Assembly (NCBI GenBank): GCA_910578515.1
Contig: CAJTQR010000003.1
Location: 492,119-556,118 of the forward strand
Origin: an uncultured Duncaniella sp.
Lineage (GTDB): Bacteria; Bacteroidota; Bacteroidia; Bacteroidales; Muribaculaceae
DNA length: 64,000 bases
Direction: 5' to 3'
This document shows, one piece after another, positions 52,937 through 62,395 of the stretch (positions within the stretch are counted from its first letter, which is position 1; each line of letters begins with the position of its first letter). Under the pieces are notes generated by a model. The model did not search any database, had not been told where the DNA came from, and saw only the letters and a list, made by a program, of their open reading frames with translations. Both the position numbers and the translations under genes were made by a program.

Positions 52937-54046
52937 TCACCGTTTACGATAGCGACCGCCCGGTATATGGACTATAAGAGAGCGGAACTCCATGTCTATG
53001 AGAAGAGCCATGAGGCGTGCTACGGGTATGTCTATGCGCGCTGTGAGGTCGTTAATCACCACGTCGCCTTTCTGGGTCATTACCTCGAGTATGGCTTCCT
53101 CTTCGGGAGTAAGTGTGACGAACAGTTCTTTCTGTTCACCCTCGGTTTCCTTGGTTTTCCATCCCATCATGGCTATAAGGTCGTCGGCACTGCTGAGCAG
53201 TGAGGCAATGTTGGATGAGATTAGGGCGTTGCACCCAAGGGAATATTTATCGGAGATGCGTCCCGGGAGTGCCATCACCTCGCGGTTGTAACCTGAAGCT
53301 AATCTTGCAGTGACCAGAGCACCTCCCCGTGAGCCTGATTCCGCCACCACGAGGCAATCGCATAGCCCTGCAACAATGCGGTTGCGGGCAAGGAAATTGC
53401 CACGGTGCACAGTATCAATAGAGCGATAGTCGGAAAGAAGCATACCTCCTGATTTTACAATCTCTACGGCTGTGGCGCGGTGAGGAGCTGGATAGATGGT
53501 GTTGAGTCCGTGTGCCAGTACAGCTACAGTAGGTATGCCATGCTTAAGTGCGGCTCTGTGGGCTGCTATGTCAATTCCATAGGCGAGACCGCTTACTATC
53601 ACTAATTTGTCATCCAAACGTTCTGCGAGGTCGCTGATAAGCCTGTCTACAAAATCGTTGCCATAGACTGTGGCATGGCGCGTGCCTACAATAGAGATAA
53701 ACCGTGCGTCGTTGAGGTCGCAGTTCCCTAATCCATAGAGCATCAGCGGAGCATCGGAGCATTCCAAAAGACGTTGGGGATAGAGAGGGTCGGAGAAATA
53801 GATAGAGGAAATAGAATTGGAGGTGACAAAAGCAGCTTCCCTGACTGCCTCATCAAGAGCTTTTGCGCGGAAACTGTCGGAAAAAATACGGCTTTTGAAA
53901 CCCATGGCTGCCGACAGCTGTGATTCGGTAATTTCAAAGAAACGCTCTTCGGAACCGATACGGTCCAGAATGGCATTGGCGAGTTCGGGCGTTAAGCTCC
54001 GGATGGACGAGAACGCAATTTGATATGTGAGGTGGTCAGGAGGCAT
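52937..54046 (-). CDS. dprA: DNA-processing protein DprA
   Basis: A 369-residue protein with an N-terminal helical region and a central Rossmann-type DprA fold showing FISIVGTRHATVYGND, VSGLAYGIDIAAHRAAL, LAHGLNTIYPAPHR, NFLARNRIVAGLCDCLVVAESGSRGGALVTARLASGYNREVMALPG. A C-terminal winged-helix-like tail (about 300-369) is present. DprA loads RecA onto incoming single-stranded DNA in transformation. It sits in the gene string acyl-CoA synthetase, thioesterase, dprA, phosphorylase. Confidence 0.95.
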   Translation of the reverse strand: MPPDHLTYQIAFSSIRSLTPELANAILDRIGSEERFFEITESQLSAAMGFKSRIFSDSFRAKALDEAVREAAFVTSNSISSIYFSDPLYPQRLLECSDAPLMLYGLGNCDLNDARFISIVGTRHATVYGNDFVDRLISDLAERLDDKLVIVSGLAYGIDIAAHRAALKHGIPTVAVLAHGLNTIYPAPHRATAVEIVKSGGMLLSDYRSIDTVHRGNFLARNRIVAGLCDCLVVAESGSRGGALVTARLASGYNREVMALPGRISDKYSLGCNALISSNIASLLSSADDLIAMMGWKTKETEGEQKELFVTLTPEEEAILEVMTQKGDVVINDLTARIDIPVARLMALLIDMEFRSLIVHIPGGRYRKR

Positions 54047-54070
54047 GAGGGATGTAGGGATGAGGGGTGG

Positions 54071-54469
54071 TCAGAGATATTTCTTGAATGCTTCGGCAAG
54101 AGTGTCGCCTCGTGACAACACTCCGTTTTCAAGGCATACGATGGTGACATCGGCCTTCACCACAGGCGCGCCGGTAGCTGCATTGAATATATGCTGCACG
54201 AATAGGAAACGTGCGCCATGGCGTTCCATGCGCAGCTTGGAAATCATTGTTTCTCCGAGAGTGAGTGATGATATGTACTCAATCTCGATTTTACGTACCA
54301 CGGGGTCAAGACCGCTTTCGTGCATCTGGCGGAATGTGAATCCAGCTTCCTCACAGAAATCATGACGAGTGATTTCCAGATAGTGGAGGTAGTTGGCATT
54401 GTTTACTATACCTTGCGCATCGCATTCGTAGTCGCGCACTTTGATGGGCATTTCAAAGAAATAGTCCAT
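54071..54469 (-). CDS. acyl-CoA thioesterase, 4HBT/YbgC type
   Basis: A 132-residue hotdog-fold protein. The signature VRDYECDAQGIVNNANYLHYLEITRHDF holds the catalytic Asp (DAQG) and the usual N-YL-Y-E motif of YbgC-like enzymes. It hydrolyses acyl-CoA or acyl-ACP thioesters. It lies 25 bp upstream of dprA and 80 bp downstream of an acyl-CoA synthetase gene, so activation and hydrolysis of acyl groups are encoded side by side. Confidence 0.9.
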   Translation of the reverse strand: MDYFFEMPIKVRDYECDAQGIVNNANYLHYLEITRHDFCEEAGFTFRQMHESGLDPVVRKIEIEYISSLTLGETMISKLRMERHGARFLFVQHIFNAATGAPVVKADVTIVCLENGVLSRGDTLAEAFKKYL

Positions 54470-54549
54470 GGGCGTAATAATGGTTATTTTGATTTAAGAG
54501 ATGTTGTGTTGAAAATCTTAACAGTTATTTACTATTTACCTGAAACGCG

Positions 54550-56220
54550 TCAGGCATTATAGAGGTATCGCTTGATGGAACGTTTCGGTGTCTTTTCAAA
54601 CTCATTGGCACGTAGCTGTATTTTGTCGATTCGTTCATAAGGTGCCACAATCTTGTTGAGGTCCACGCGAACCTGCTCCATAATCTCCGGGAGCTTTTCG
54701 TTGGATATGCCATCGCGGTCCATAGCTTCATAGTCTGGGTAGACCAGCGCATTCAGATGTTTCCCGCGCTCTACTATCAGGCTCTCGGAAACGTATGGCA
54801 TATTGTTGAGTTTCGCTTCGATTTCCTCCGGGTAAATGTTCTGTCCGTTGGCACTGAGTATCATCGTCTTGTAACGACCCTTTATGAAGATTGTACCATC
54901 ATCCGAACGTGTGCCCATGTCGCCGGTATGAAGCCAGCCTTCCGCATCGAGCACAGCTTCAGTGGCTTCCGGGTTCTTATAGTATCCTAACATTACATTT
55001 TCGCCACGCACGCAGATTTCACCAGGTATTGTGGTGCCATCAGTGCTGTTGGTTATCTTGCTCTCCATGATTCCGGGAAGAGTTCTGCCGGAGGAACCGA
55101 GAATAAATTTACGCCACGGAGTGTAGCTGATAAGCGGACCGCACTCGGTCATACCATAGCCCACGGTGAATGGAAATTTGATTCGGTGCAGGAATTCCTC
55201 CACTTCATGATTGAGCGGAGCGCCACCTACTATCACTTCCTCAAATTCTCCACCGAAAGCTTCTATAAGTTGTTGACGAATCTTACGGTATACCACTTTG
55301 TTGACTCCAGGTATTTTCAGCACCCGTCTTATAGATGGCTTATCGAGTATGGGGCGGAGTTTATTGCGATAGATTTTTTCAAGGATGAGGGGCACGCATA
55401 TAATAAGGTTGGGGCGCACCTCAGAGAATGCTTTGAGGAGTAGTTTGGGGGTAGGTAGTTTGCCAAGAAGCGTGACATGGGTACCCACTGCAAGCGGCAC
55501 GAGCATATCGAATGCGCAGCCGTAGGCATGGGCGAGCGGGAGGAACGAGAGAGCACGGGAGCCACGATAGTGGAGACGCGACTTTGCGCCGAAGCGCACA
55601 TTGCCTCCGAGGTTTCTGAGAGTGAGCATCACACCTTTGGAAAATCCGGTAGTGCCTGATGTATAGTTGATTTCAGCGAGTGCACTTTCGTCGATGACAG
55701 GATAGTCTACATCCGAGGTTGTGAATCCGTGGGGATATTTGCGCCGCATCTTTTCTGGGAGACGGCTCAGGAATTTCTCTGCAATATGATTCTGCGCAGG
55801 ATGCTCTGCAAGGACGGTGCGGTTTTCAAGTGAGAAAACGGCTTTGACAAGCGAGATTTTTTCAAATTCCATGCTGTCAAATATGGATTCGCTGATAAAA
55901 AGCAACCGGCTCTCTGAGTGGTTGATAATGTGCTGGGCGTCCTGTACATTGAAGTCATGGAGAACAGGAACTATCACAGCGCCATAGGTAATGGTAGCCA
56001 TATATGTCACCACCCATGAGATTGAATTTTTTCCCATGAGTGCTATTTTGTCGCCACGTTTTACTCCGCATTCCTTGAAGAGGAGCTGTGTGGCTGCTAT
56101 GCGTCGCGATAGGTCGGCGTAGGTCATTGTCTGACCGGAGCCAAATTCCGAAAGAGCAGGCAACTCCCAGTTCTGTCGGAAGCTTGATGCGAATATCTGA
56201 ATTAGATTCTCGTTAGTCAT
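54550..56220 (-). CDS. AMP-binding long-chain acyl-CoA synthetase
   Basis: A 556-residue adenylate-forming enzyme of the FadD type. Core motifs: INYTSGTTGFSKGVML (AMP-binding), YGMTECGPLISYTPW, and GWLHTGDMGTRSDDGTIFIKGRYKTMILSANGQNIYPEEIE with the hinge, followed by the C-terminal Lys in EKTPKRSIKRYLY. It activates fatty acids with ATP and CoA. It lacks obvious membrane segments. It starts the minus-strand string that leads through thioesterase and dprA to the phosphorylase gene. Confidence 0.93.
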   Translation of the reverse strand: MTNENLIQIFASSFRQNWELPALSEFGSGQTMTYADLSRRIAATQLLFKECGVKRGDKIALMGKNSISWVVTYMATITYGAVIVPVLHDFNVQDAQHIINHSESRLLFISESIFDSMEFEKISLVKAVFSLENRTVLAEHPAQNHIAEKFLSRLPEKMRRKYPHGFTTSDVDYPVIDESALAEINYTSGTTGFSKGVMLTLRNLGGNVRFGAKSRLHYRGSRALSFLPLAHAYGCAFDMLVPLAVGTHVTLLGKLPTPKLLLKAFSEVRPNLIICVPLILEKIYRNKLRPILDKPSIRRVLKIPGVNKVVYRKIRQQLIEAFGGEFEEVIVGGAPLNHEVEEFLHRIKFPFTVGYGMTECGPLISYTPWRKFILGSSGRTLPGIMESKITNSTDGTTIPGEICVRGENVMLGYYKNPEATEAVLDAEGWLHTGDMGTRSDDGTIFIKGRYKTMILSANGQNIYPEEIEAKLNNMPYVSESLIVERGKHLNALVYPDYEAMDRDGISNEKLPEIMEQVRVDLNKIVAPYERIDKIQLRANEFEKTPKRSIKRYLYNA

Positions 56221-56584
56221 AAGTCAAAATTTAAAACGCTGAAACGTTTGGGAACAGGAGGCGCTAAACCGACCTCTAACATATGTATATATAACATTGG
56301 CGCTCAACCTATTGTTTTTAGCTGTAGATGAAGCATGATGCGATATATAGGTATGTCTGGTAAGCAAGCTGTCGCATTCACCTACAAAGTAACTAAAAAT
56401 CACCCAAATATCCTAAATTTGTGTCCAAAATTCCAACATAGGTGTGGAGAAGGACTTCCACGCTACAGGCACCTGAAAACAAAAAGTCCGGATAACCGTC
56501 GCTATGGGGCTATCCGGACTATATTGGTGTTATCGGTTAAGATTCTGAGCCAGATTTCTAGCTATCCTGACCGAGGAGTTCTGT
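56221..56584. other. intergenic region upstream of the acyl-CoA synthetase gene
   Basis: A 364-bp gap that holds the terminator of the TPR gene (56481-56520). No clear TAnnTTTG element for the acyl-CoA synthetase was found. An 85-codon frame crosses the terminator and is not considered real. Confidence 0.5.
56481..56520 (-). terminator. terminator after the TPR gene
   Basis: AGTCCGGATA pairs with TATCCGGACT around a 16-nt loop; on the minus strand it is followed by TTTTTGTTTT. Confidence 0.87.
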
Positions 56585-58216
56585 TTAGTTGAGGTTCTTG
56601 CTCAAGTATTCCTTAAGAGGTTCGTTGGTGGGGTCAACTTCAAGGAGCTTTTCGAAGTAAGCGCGAGCCTGTTCCTTGTCACCCTGCTTGAGGTAATAGT
56701 TGGCGATGTTGTTGTATGCGCTCTTATAAGCGTCAACATACTTGGTCTTGTTTTCGGGATTCTCATCGTAAGCGGCAAGCATGTCCTGATAAGTCTGCAC
56801 GAGGTCAGCAGTGATTTCGCTACCGTCGCGGACCATAAGAAGTGTGGCTTTGTTACGGTAGAGAGGACCCTTGTTGGCAGCGTCAGCTACAGCGATGTCA
56901 ACATACTTGATACCATTGTTGGCAGCTTCGGCACGTTCGGGAGAACCTTCGGGAAGTGAAAGACCAAGGTTTTTGTAACGGTTTGAAAGAATGAAGTAGT
57001 CGTTGAGCGAAGCATCGCCGGCGTCAACGAACTGCTGCATGAGCTCTGCCGCCTTCTGGTAGTCCTGAAGGTCTGTGTACATTGAAGAGAGGTTGGCGAG
57101 AATCTGCTTGTTCTTTTCGGGATTGAGGTTGTAAGCAGCCATGTAAGCATCGATTGCCTCCTGAGGACGGTTGAGCTTGCCGAGGATGTCACCATGGGTG
57201 GTGTAGTCGGTAGCTGTGAACTTGGCATCCTTGTGAGAGAATAGTTTTGCTGCTGCTTCCTCTGCACCTGCGTAGTCCTCAAGGGCAGCCTTGTTGAGCA
57301 TTACCATGCGCTGCATGTATTCATTGTTGGGGTCCTTGGCGAGTACCTGATTGGCAACGTCGAGTGACTCCTGATACTTCTTGCCGAAGTAGAGAAGACC
57401 TGAGTAACGCTGTTCATCACCCTGGAAGTGGTTGGGGTTCTGCATATACTTACCGTACTGTTCGGCAGCTTTGGTGAGCATGTTACCATCGTAGTACTTT
57501 TCAGCGAGCTCGCTCTGGGCAAGGGCAGAGGTAGGAAGTTTACCGTTAAGTTCCACGAGTTTGTCAATCGCAAACTGGGGGTTAACCTTGTTGTAGAGGT
57601 TAGAATATTTTACATAAGCCTCGGGGTTGATGTCGCCGGCTTCTTCATCATAGATGATTGCCTGTTCGTAGAAACCAGCAGCCTGACCTATATCGGTAGA
57701 CTTAGCCATATCACCCTTGAGTACGTAAATCTGGGCTTCCTTGTTCTTTGAAACCTTCATTGCATTTGCAATGTTCTTGTCGATTTCCTTGGCATAAGCC
57801 ACGGGGTCAACATTGAAATATGCACGAGCGATTGCAGCCATGAGGGATGCATCCTTCTTGTTGGTTTCGAGAGCTGCCTTAAACTGCTTTTCAGCGTCGG
57901 ATTTGTTGCCGTTCTTGAGTGCTATTTCACCAAGACCTACATAGTTGTAACCGTATGCGGGATTTGCGGCGATACCGTTGTTGAAGTTTGCAGAAGCACC
58001 TGCCACATTGCCATCGCGCAGGTCAAGAGCGCCGAGGTAGTAATAAGACACAGCCTTATTGGTGGAAGGGTCGTTGAGGGTCTTTTCAAGAATGGTTTTG
58101 GCTTTTTCAAAGCGGTCAGCATTGTAGTAGTCTACACCATCCTGATAACCGCCCTGTGCAAATGCAGTGAGGGCGAAACCTCCCATGAAAAGGGAGAATA
58201 ATGTACGGAATTTCAT
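56585..58216 (-). CDS. exported TPR protein associated with a PstS-like lipoprotein
   Basis: A 543-residue protein with signal peptide (to AFAQG, about residue 21) and about a dozen TPR units through to the end (for example AVSYYYLGALDLRDGNVAGASANFNNGIAANP near residues 53-85 and NIANYYLKQGDKEQARAYFEKLLEVDPTN at the C terminus). It would sit in the periplasm as a scaffold. It follows the PstS-like gene by about 140 bp on the same strand. In other Bacteroidales these two tend to occur with ExbB/ExbD/TonB genes; that association is recalled, not seen here. Confidence 0.88.
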   Translation of the reverse strand: MKFRTLFSLFMGGFALTAFAQGGYQDGVDYYNADRFEKAKTILEKTLNDPSTNKAVSYYYLGALDLRDGNVAGASANFNNGIAANPAYGYNYVGLGEIALKNGNKSDAEKQFKAALETNKKDASLMAAIARAYFNVDPVAYAKEIDKNIANAMKVSKNKEAQIYVLKGDMAKSTDIGQAAGFYEQAIIYDEEAGDINPEAYVKYSNLYNKVNPQFAIDKLVELNGKLPTSALAQSELAEKYYDGNMLTKAAEQYGKYMQNPNHFQGDEQRYSGLLYFGKKYQESLDVANQVLAKDPNNEYMQRMVMLNKAALEDYAGAEEAAAKLFSHKDAKFTATDYTTHGDILGKLNRPQEAIDAYMAAYNLNPEKNKQILANLSSMYTDLQDYQKAAELMQQFVDAGDASLNDYFILSNRYKNLGLSLPEGSPERAEAANNGIKYVDIAVADAANKGPLYRNKATLLMVRDGSEITADLVQTYQDMLAAYDENPENKTKYVDAYKSAYNNIANYYLKQGDKEQARAYFEKLLEVDPTNEPLKEYLSKNLN

Positions 58217-58355
58217 TGCGGTTGGTTTACTATTATTTTATTTTAATAAATTTCAGGTTTATAAGAATGTTTGTTTAAAAGAAGTCGGTTGCTATTTATT
58301 ATTAGATAACGGAAATATCAAAGGTTTATTTCCATAATCATGAATTTTTTCAGCT

Positions 58356-59324
58356 TTATTCCACTTGCACCATGCGTGGGCGCACAGTGGCGGGGAGGAT
58401 GCCGGTCATCTGTATAATTTTCTGTCCCTGGAATCCGGTGACGAAACTATAGAAACGGTGGGTCACAGTGCCGCCAGGAGATGTGGAAACCATATAGACG
58501 GAGCGGAAAAGTGGGTAACTGCCATCGAAAATATATGCCTGATAGGGCTTATAGGCACCTTTGTCGCCGAACACCTTGAGCACCTTCACATCGGAATTGA
58601 AGTCAAGCGTGGTGGTATCGCTTTTTTCTACCGCCTGCGCAAGTTCTTCTACCGATTTATCTCTGCCGCTCATGTCGCTTGCCACCCAGCTCACACCTAT
58701 GATGCCAAGTGCATTCTTGTTATCAGCCACAGCTTTGAATACATCCGGATTGGTTTTTACCGCCGAGACGTTCGGTCCAAAAGACTGACCGTTCAGGATT
58801 GAATCGCGCATATATTTCACGGTTGATGAACCTTGATGGTCGAATATGACGGAAATATCACCAAGTTTGCATGGCTCCACCTGGTCCCAACGGGTCACTT
58901 TGCCAGTGAGAATCTCAGCTATATCGTTTGGCGTAAGAGTCTCCACAGGGTTTGCGGGATTTACGATAAGAGCTATGGCATCAACTGCAATGCGCTGCTG
59001 ATGCACCACTTTCTTATGACTACGCAGGTAGTTAACCTCCTGTTCGGTGAGCGGACGGGTAATCACAGCCGCCTTCACACCCCCCATCGCCATGATGGAG
59101 TCGATGGCAGCATTCTCAGGAACATAATAGGCGAGGACATCCTCCTTGGGATAGATGTATTCATACACATCTATTTCCTGTTCCATTATATTCTCGAACG
59201 ATTCGTCGCAAGCCACCTTCGCAAGTGTGGACGGTTTCTGCTCGGACTTTTTGCCGCACCCTACAGCCATAAGTGAGGCTGCTATCACTGCGGCGGCGGT
59301 CAAACTCCTTAAGATTCGTGTCAT
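58356..59324 (-). CDS. PstS-like substrate-binding lipoprotein
   Basis: A 322-residue lipoprotein with lipobox AVGC (Cys23). The body has the two-lobed phosphate-binding protein pattern: IDSIMAMGGVKAAVITRPLTEQEV, LNP-like VNPANPVETLTPNDIAEILTGKVTRWDQV, HQGSSTVKYMRD and GIIGVSWV. No pstC, pstA or pstB genes are adjacent, so it may not work with a phosphate ABC importer. It is flanked by a small two-TM protein gene upstream and a TPR gene downstream. Confidence 0.88.
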   Translation of the reverse strand: MTRILRSLTAAAVIAASLMAVGCGKKSEQKPSTLAKVACDESFENIMEQEIDVYEYIYPKEDVLAYYVPENAAIDSIMAMGGVKAAVITRPLTEQEVNYLRSHKKVVHQQRIAVDAIALIVNPANPVETLTPNDIAEILTGKVTRWDQVEPCKLGDISVIFDHQGSSTVKYMRDSILNGQSFGPNVSAVKTNPDVFKAVADNKNALGIIGVSWVASDMSGRDKSVEELAQAVEKSDTTTLDFNSDVKVLKVFGDKGAYKPYQAYIFDGSYPLFRSVYMVSTSPGGTVTHRFYSFVTGFQGQKIIQMTGILPATVRPRMVQVE

Positions 59325-59365
59325 ATCAAGTGGTTGAGTCGGAAAAAGATTTATCTCTCGGTTAG

Positions 59366-59605
59366 TTATTCTTCATTGCCATAGCCTGCGTCAATACCTT
59401 TAAACTGACGGTAGGCGCGCCATAATCCGTAGAGGGTGAAAAGTCCACCTGCCACCCATTTTACCCAGGTCCATGTCGGGAAAAGGATGTCGAAATATCC
59501 GCAGAAGAACAACACTCCCACGCCAACATAAATGATAATCATTATGATACCGAAGATGTTACGTGCGGTTGCAGGGGTGCCGGTTGAGTTTCTTTGAGCG
59601 CTCAT
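59366..59605 (-). CDS. small two-TM membrane protein, function unknown
   Basis: A 79-residue protein with two predicted membrane helices (about 17-38, NIFGIIMIIIYVGVGVLFFCGYF, and about 46-62, VKWVAGGLFTLYGLWRAY) and a charged C terminus (RQFKGIDAGYGNEE). It starts with a plausible ATG and is 41 bp upstream of the PstS-like gene on the same strand. No family is recognised with confidence. Confidence 0.75.
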   Translation of the reverse strand: MSAQRNSTGTPATARNIFGIIMIIIYVGVGVLFFCGYFDILFPTWTWVKWVAGGLFTLYGLWRAYRQFKGIDAGYGNEE

Positions 59606-59852
59606 AGTTGTATAGTTTAAACGTTAATTTTCAATAGACCGATTGCTAATAATCATATCGGTTATAAAATTAACAATTCTGGGGTGCGAAAGTTCGGGAC
59701 GGATTACCGCACCTTAACTTTGGCTGTAAAATTAATGAAAAAATATTAAATAGAGAGCAAGATATCCGCATATTAAAAACCTTTAACACTACAAATCCTC
59801 TGTTTTTTGACTATATATACATGTGACGTAGTGTTTTAAGCGAAATTATTCG

Positions 59853-59860
59853 TACTTTTG
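59853..59860 (+). promoter_or_regulatory. -7 element of rarA
   Basis: TACTTTTG, 20 bp before the start at 59881; the -33 position has only GTTTT, so a weak partner. Confidence 0.55.
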
Positions 59861-59880
59861 CGTACATAAATATATTAGGA

Positions 59881-61200
59881 ATGGACTACACAAAATTTAT
59901 ATATACACACAATATGAATACACCTTTAGCGGAGCGAATGCGTCCGCGTATACTTGACGATTACATTGGTCAGGAGCATCTTGTAGGGCCAGACGGGGTG
60001 CTTCGCCGGATGATTGAGTCCGGGAGAGTTGCATCATTTATCCTGTGGGGACCGCCGGGAGTCGGTAAGACTACGTTGGCGAAAATCATTGCCAACACGG
60101 TGCGTGTGCCCTTCTACACTCTTTCGGCAGTGACTTCGGGAGTGAAGGATGTGCGTGAAGTGATAGACCGATGCCGGCGTGACGCCCAAAGTATGTTTAT
60201 TCAGGGGCGACCTATCCTTTTTATTGATGAAATCCACCGGTTTAATAAGGCGCAGCAGGATAGTCTTCTCGGTGCCGTGGAGAATGGGTTGGTGACGCTT
60301 ATCGGCGCTACCACCGAAAATCCATCTTTTGAAGTCATCCGTCCGCTTCTGTCGCGAGCGCAGGTCTACACGTTGCGTCCTCTCGAACGACCGCAGCTGC
60401 AGGTGCTGCTTGAACGTGCGCTGAGTAAAGATGAGATACTTCTCAGTCATGGAGCTGAAGTGGAACAGACGGCTGCATTGTTCCGATTCTCTGGAGGTGA
60501 TGCCCGCAAGTTGCTCAACATTCTCGACCTTCTTGAACAGGCGACCCCTCAGGGTGAGAAGATTGTAATCAATGATAAATTAGTGATTGACCGTCTGCAG
60601 GAGAATCCGGCCGCTTACGATAAAAATGGTGAGATGCACTACGATATCATATCTGCTTTTATCAAGAGTGTGCGTGGCAGCGACCCCGATGCGGCAATCT
60701 ATTGGCTTGCGAGGTTGATAAATGGCGGGGAAGATGCTGATTTTATTGCCAGGCGTCTGTTGATACTTGCTTCGGAGGATATCGGGCTTGCTAACCCCAA
60801 CGCACTTCTCCTTGCCAATGCTACTTTTGATGCCGTTCGCAAGATTGGATTCCCTGAAGCGCGCATCCCGCTGGCTGAATGCACCATCTACCTTGCGCTT
60901 TCTCCAAAGAGTAATTCCGCGTATAAGGCGCTTGATGCCGCCATGGAACTTGTGGCGCAGACAGGCGACCAGCCTGTGCCGCTTCACCTGCGCAATTCTC
61001 CTACTTCGCTTATGAAAGAGATGGGATACGGCCGTGATTATAAATATTCACATGATTATCCGGGAAATTTTGTGATACAACAATACATGCCCGATGCCCT
61101 CGGACATCGCGACCTTTGGCAGCCATGTGATAATCAGGCTGAAATGCGTTCGGCTGCGTTGCAGAACTCTCGATGGAGCCGAACTGATGATTCGGAGTAA
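59881..61200 (+). CDS. rarA: replication-associated recombination protein A (RarA/MgsA)
   Basis: A 439-residue clamp-loader-related AAA+ ATPase that acts at stalled replication forks. Walker A GPPGVGKT (57-64), Walker B ILFIDEIHRFNKAQQD, sensor 1 GATTENPSFEV, and the C-terminal tetramerisation part with AIYWLARLINGGEDADFIARRLLILASEDIGLANP and ALSPKSNSAYKALDAA. An internal Met at residue 12 (MNTPLAERMRP) is where many family members begin and is an alternative start. Confidence 0.95.
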   Translation: MDYTKFIYTHNMNTPLAERMRPRILDDYIGQEHLVGPDGVLRRMIESGRVASFILWGPPGVGKTTLAKIIANTVRVPFYTLSAVTSGVKDVREVIDRCRRDAQSMFIQGRPILFIDEIHRFNKAQQDSLLGAVENGLVTLIGATTENPSFEVIRPLLSRAQVYTLRPLERPQLQVLLERALSKDEILLSHGAEVEQTAALFRFSGGDARKLLNILDLLEQATPQGEKIVINDKLVIDRLQENPAAYDKNGEMHYDIISAFIKSVRGSDPDAAIYWLARLINGGEDADFIARRLLILASEDIGLANPNALLLANATFDAVRKIGFPEARIPLAECTIYLALSPKSNSAYKALDAAMELVAQTGDQPVPLHLRNSPTSLMKEMGYGRDYKYSHDYPGNFVIQQYMPDALGHRDLWQPCDNQAEMRSAALQNSRWSRTDDSE

Positions 61201-61255
61201 TTGTAGAAATAAAGAAATTTTTCTTTATTTTCGCTTTTGCAATTAAAAAAATGTG

Positions 61256-61263
61256 TATATTTG
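61256..61263 (+). promoter_or_regulatory. -7 element of serC-serA
   Basis: TATATTTG, 45 bp before the serC start at 61309. A TTTG at 61236-61239 is only 16 bp upstream, shorter than the usual 19-21 bp. Confidence 0.5.
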
Positions 61264-61308
61264 CCAAAGATAATTTCAAATTATAATCACTATAATTACT
61301 TCCACAAT

Positions 61309-62379
61309 ATGAAGAAGCATAATTTCTATGCCGGTCCTTCTATCCTTAGTGAGTACACTATTAAGAACACGGCTGACGCAGTGCAAAATTTTGCCAATAC
61401 CGGGCTTTCGCTCCTGGAAGTTTCTCACCGAAGCAAAGAGTTCGTGGCTGTTATGGACGAGGCTCAGCAGCTCGTCAAGGAGCTTCTTGATGTCCCTGAA
61501 GGATATCAGGTGTTGTATCTTGGCGGTGGAGCAAGTCTGCAGTTCTGCATGGCTCCTATGAACCTGCTGAAGACCAAGGCTGGCTATCTCGACACCGGCA
61601 CATGGGCGGCAAATGCTATCAAGGAAGCCCGTCTGTTTGGCGATGTTGAAGTGCTTGCTTCTTCTAAGGAGGCAAATTACACCTATTATCCCAAAGGTTA
61701 TGAAGTGCCCGATGATTTGGATTATTTCCACATCACCACTAATAATACCATTTACGGTACCGAACTCCGCACCGACCCCGATGTGAAAGTGCCTCTGGTT
61801 GCTGATATGTCATCAGATATTTTCTCTCGCCCTGTCGATGTGGCTAAATATGACCTTATCTACGCAGGCGCACAGAAAAATCTTGGTCCTGCTGGTGCTA
61901 CACTCGTGATTGTTAAAGAGGATGCTCTTGGTCATGTTGACCGTGCTATTCCTACTATGCTTGATTATCGCACCCACATTAAGAAGGGTTCTATGTTCAA
62001 TACTCCACCGGTTCTTCCCGTTTACTCTTCACTCATGACACTCCGTTATTACAAAGAGCAGGGTGGCGTGAAGGAGATGGAGAAACGCGACTTGGCAAAG
62101 GCTGCTTTGCTGTATGACGCCATCGATTCAAGCAAGATGTTTGTAGGCACAGTTACTGACCCTGAATCTCGTTCTATCATGAACGTTTGCTTCGTCATGA
62201 CTCCCGAGTACAAGGAACTTGAGAAAGATTTCATCGATTTCTGCTCAGCCCGTGGCATCGTTGGTATCAAGGGTCACCGCTCGGTTGGTGGTTTCCGCGC
62301 TTCGCTCTACAATGCTCTTCCCATCGAAAGTGTGCAGGTGCTCGTAGATGCAATGAAGGATTTTGAAGCTCAACATTAA
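61309..62379 (+). CDS. serC: phosphoserine aminotransferase
   Basis: A 356-residue PLP enzyme of class V making 3-phosphoserine (and acting in PLP synthesis). The ATG at 61309 gives MKKHNFYAGPSILS, the standard beginning; the open frame upstream is not used. The PLP lysine is in YAGAQKNLGPAGATLV, the phosphate-binding part in LSEYTIKNTADA, and RSIMNVCFVM, GIKGHRSVGGFRASLYNAL close the sequence. serA starts 16 bp downstream. Confidence 0.96.
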   Translation: MKKHNFYAGPSILSEYTIKNTADAVQNFANTGLSLLEVSHRSKEFVAVMDEAQQLVKELLDVPEGYQVLYLGGGASLQFCMAPMNLLKTKAGYLDTGTWAANAIKEARLFGDVEVLASSKEANYTYYPKGYEVPDDLDYFHITTNNTIYGTELRTDPDVKVPLVADMSSDIFSRPVDVAKYDLIYAGAQKNLGPAGATLVIVKEDALGHVDRAIPTMLDYRTHIKKGSMFNTPPVLPVYSSLMTLRYYKEQGGVKEMEKRDLAKAALLYDAIDSSKMFVGTVTDPESRSIMNVCFVMTPEYKELEKDFIDFCSARGIVGIKGHRSVGGFRASLYNALPIESVQVLVDAMKDFEAQH

Positions 62380-62395
62380 AAATTCCCCTCACGAT

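Noticed and set aside
56335..56592. 85-codon frame upstream of the acyl-CoA synthetase gene
   Set aside because: It passes through a strong terminator hairpin of the convergent TPR gene.
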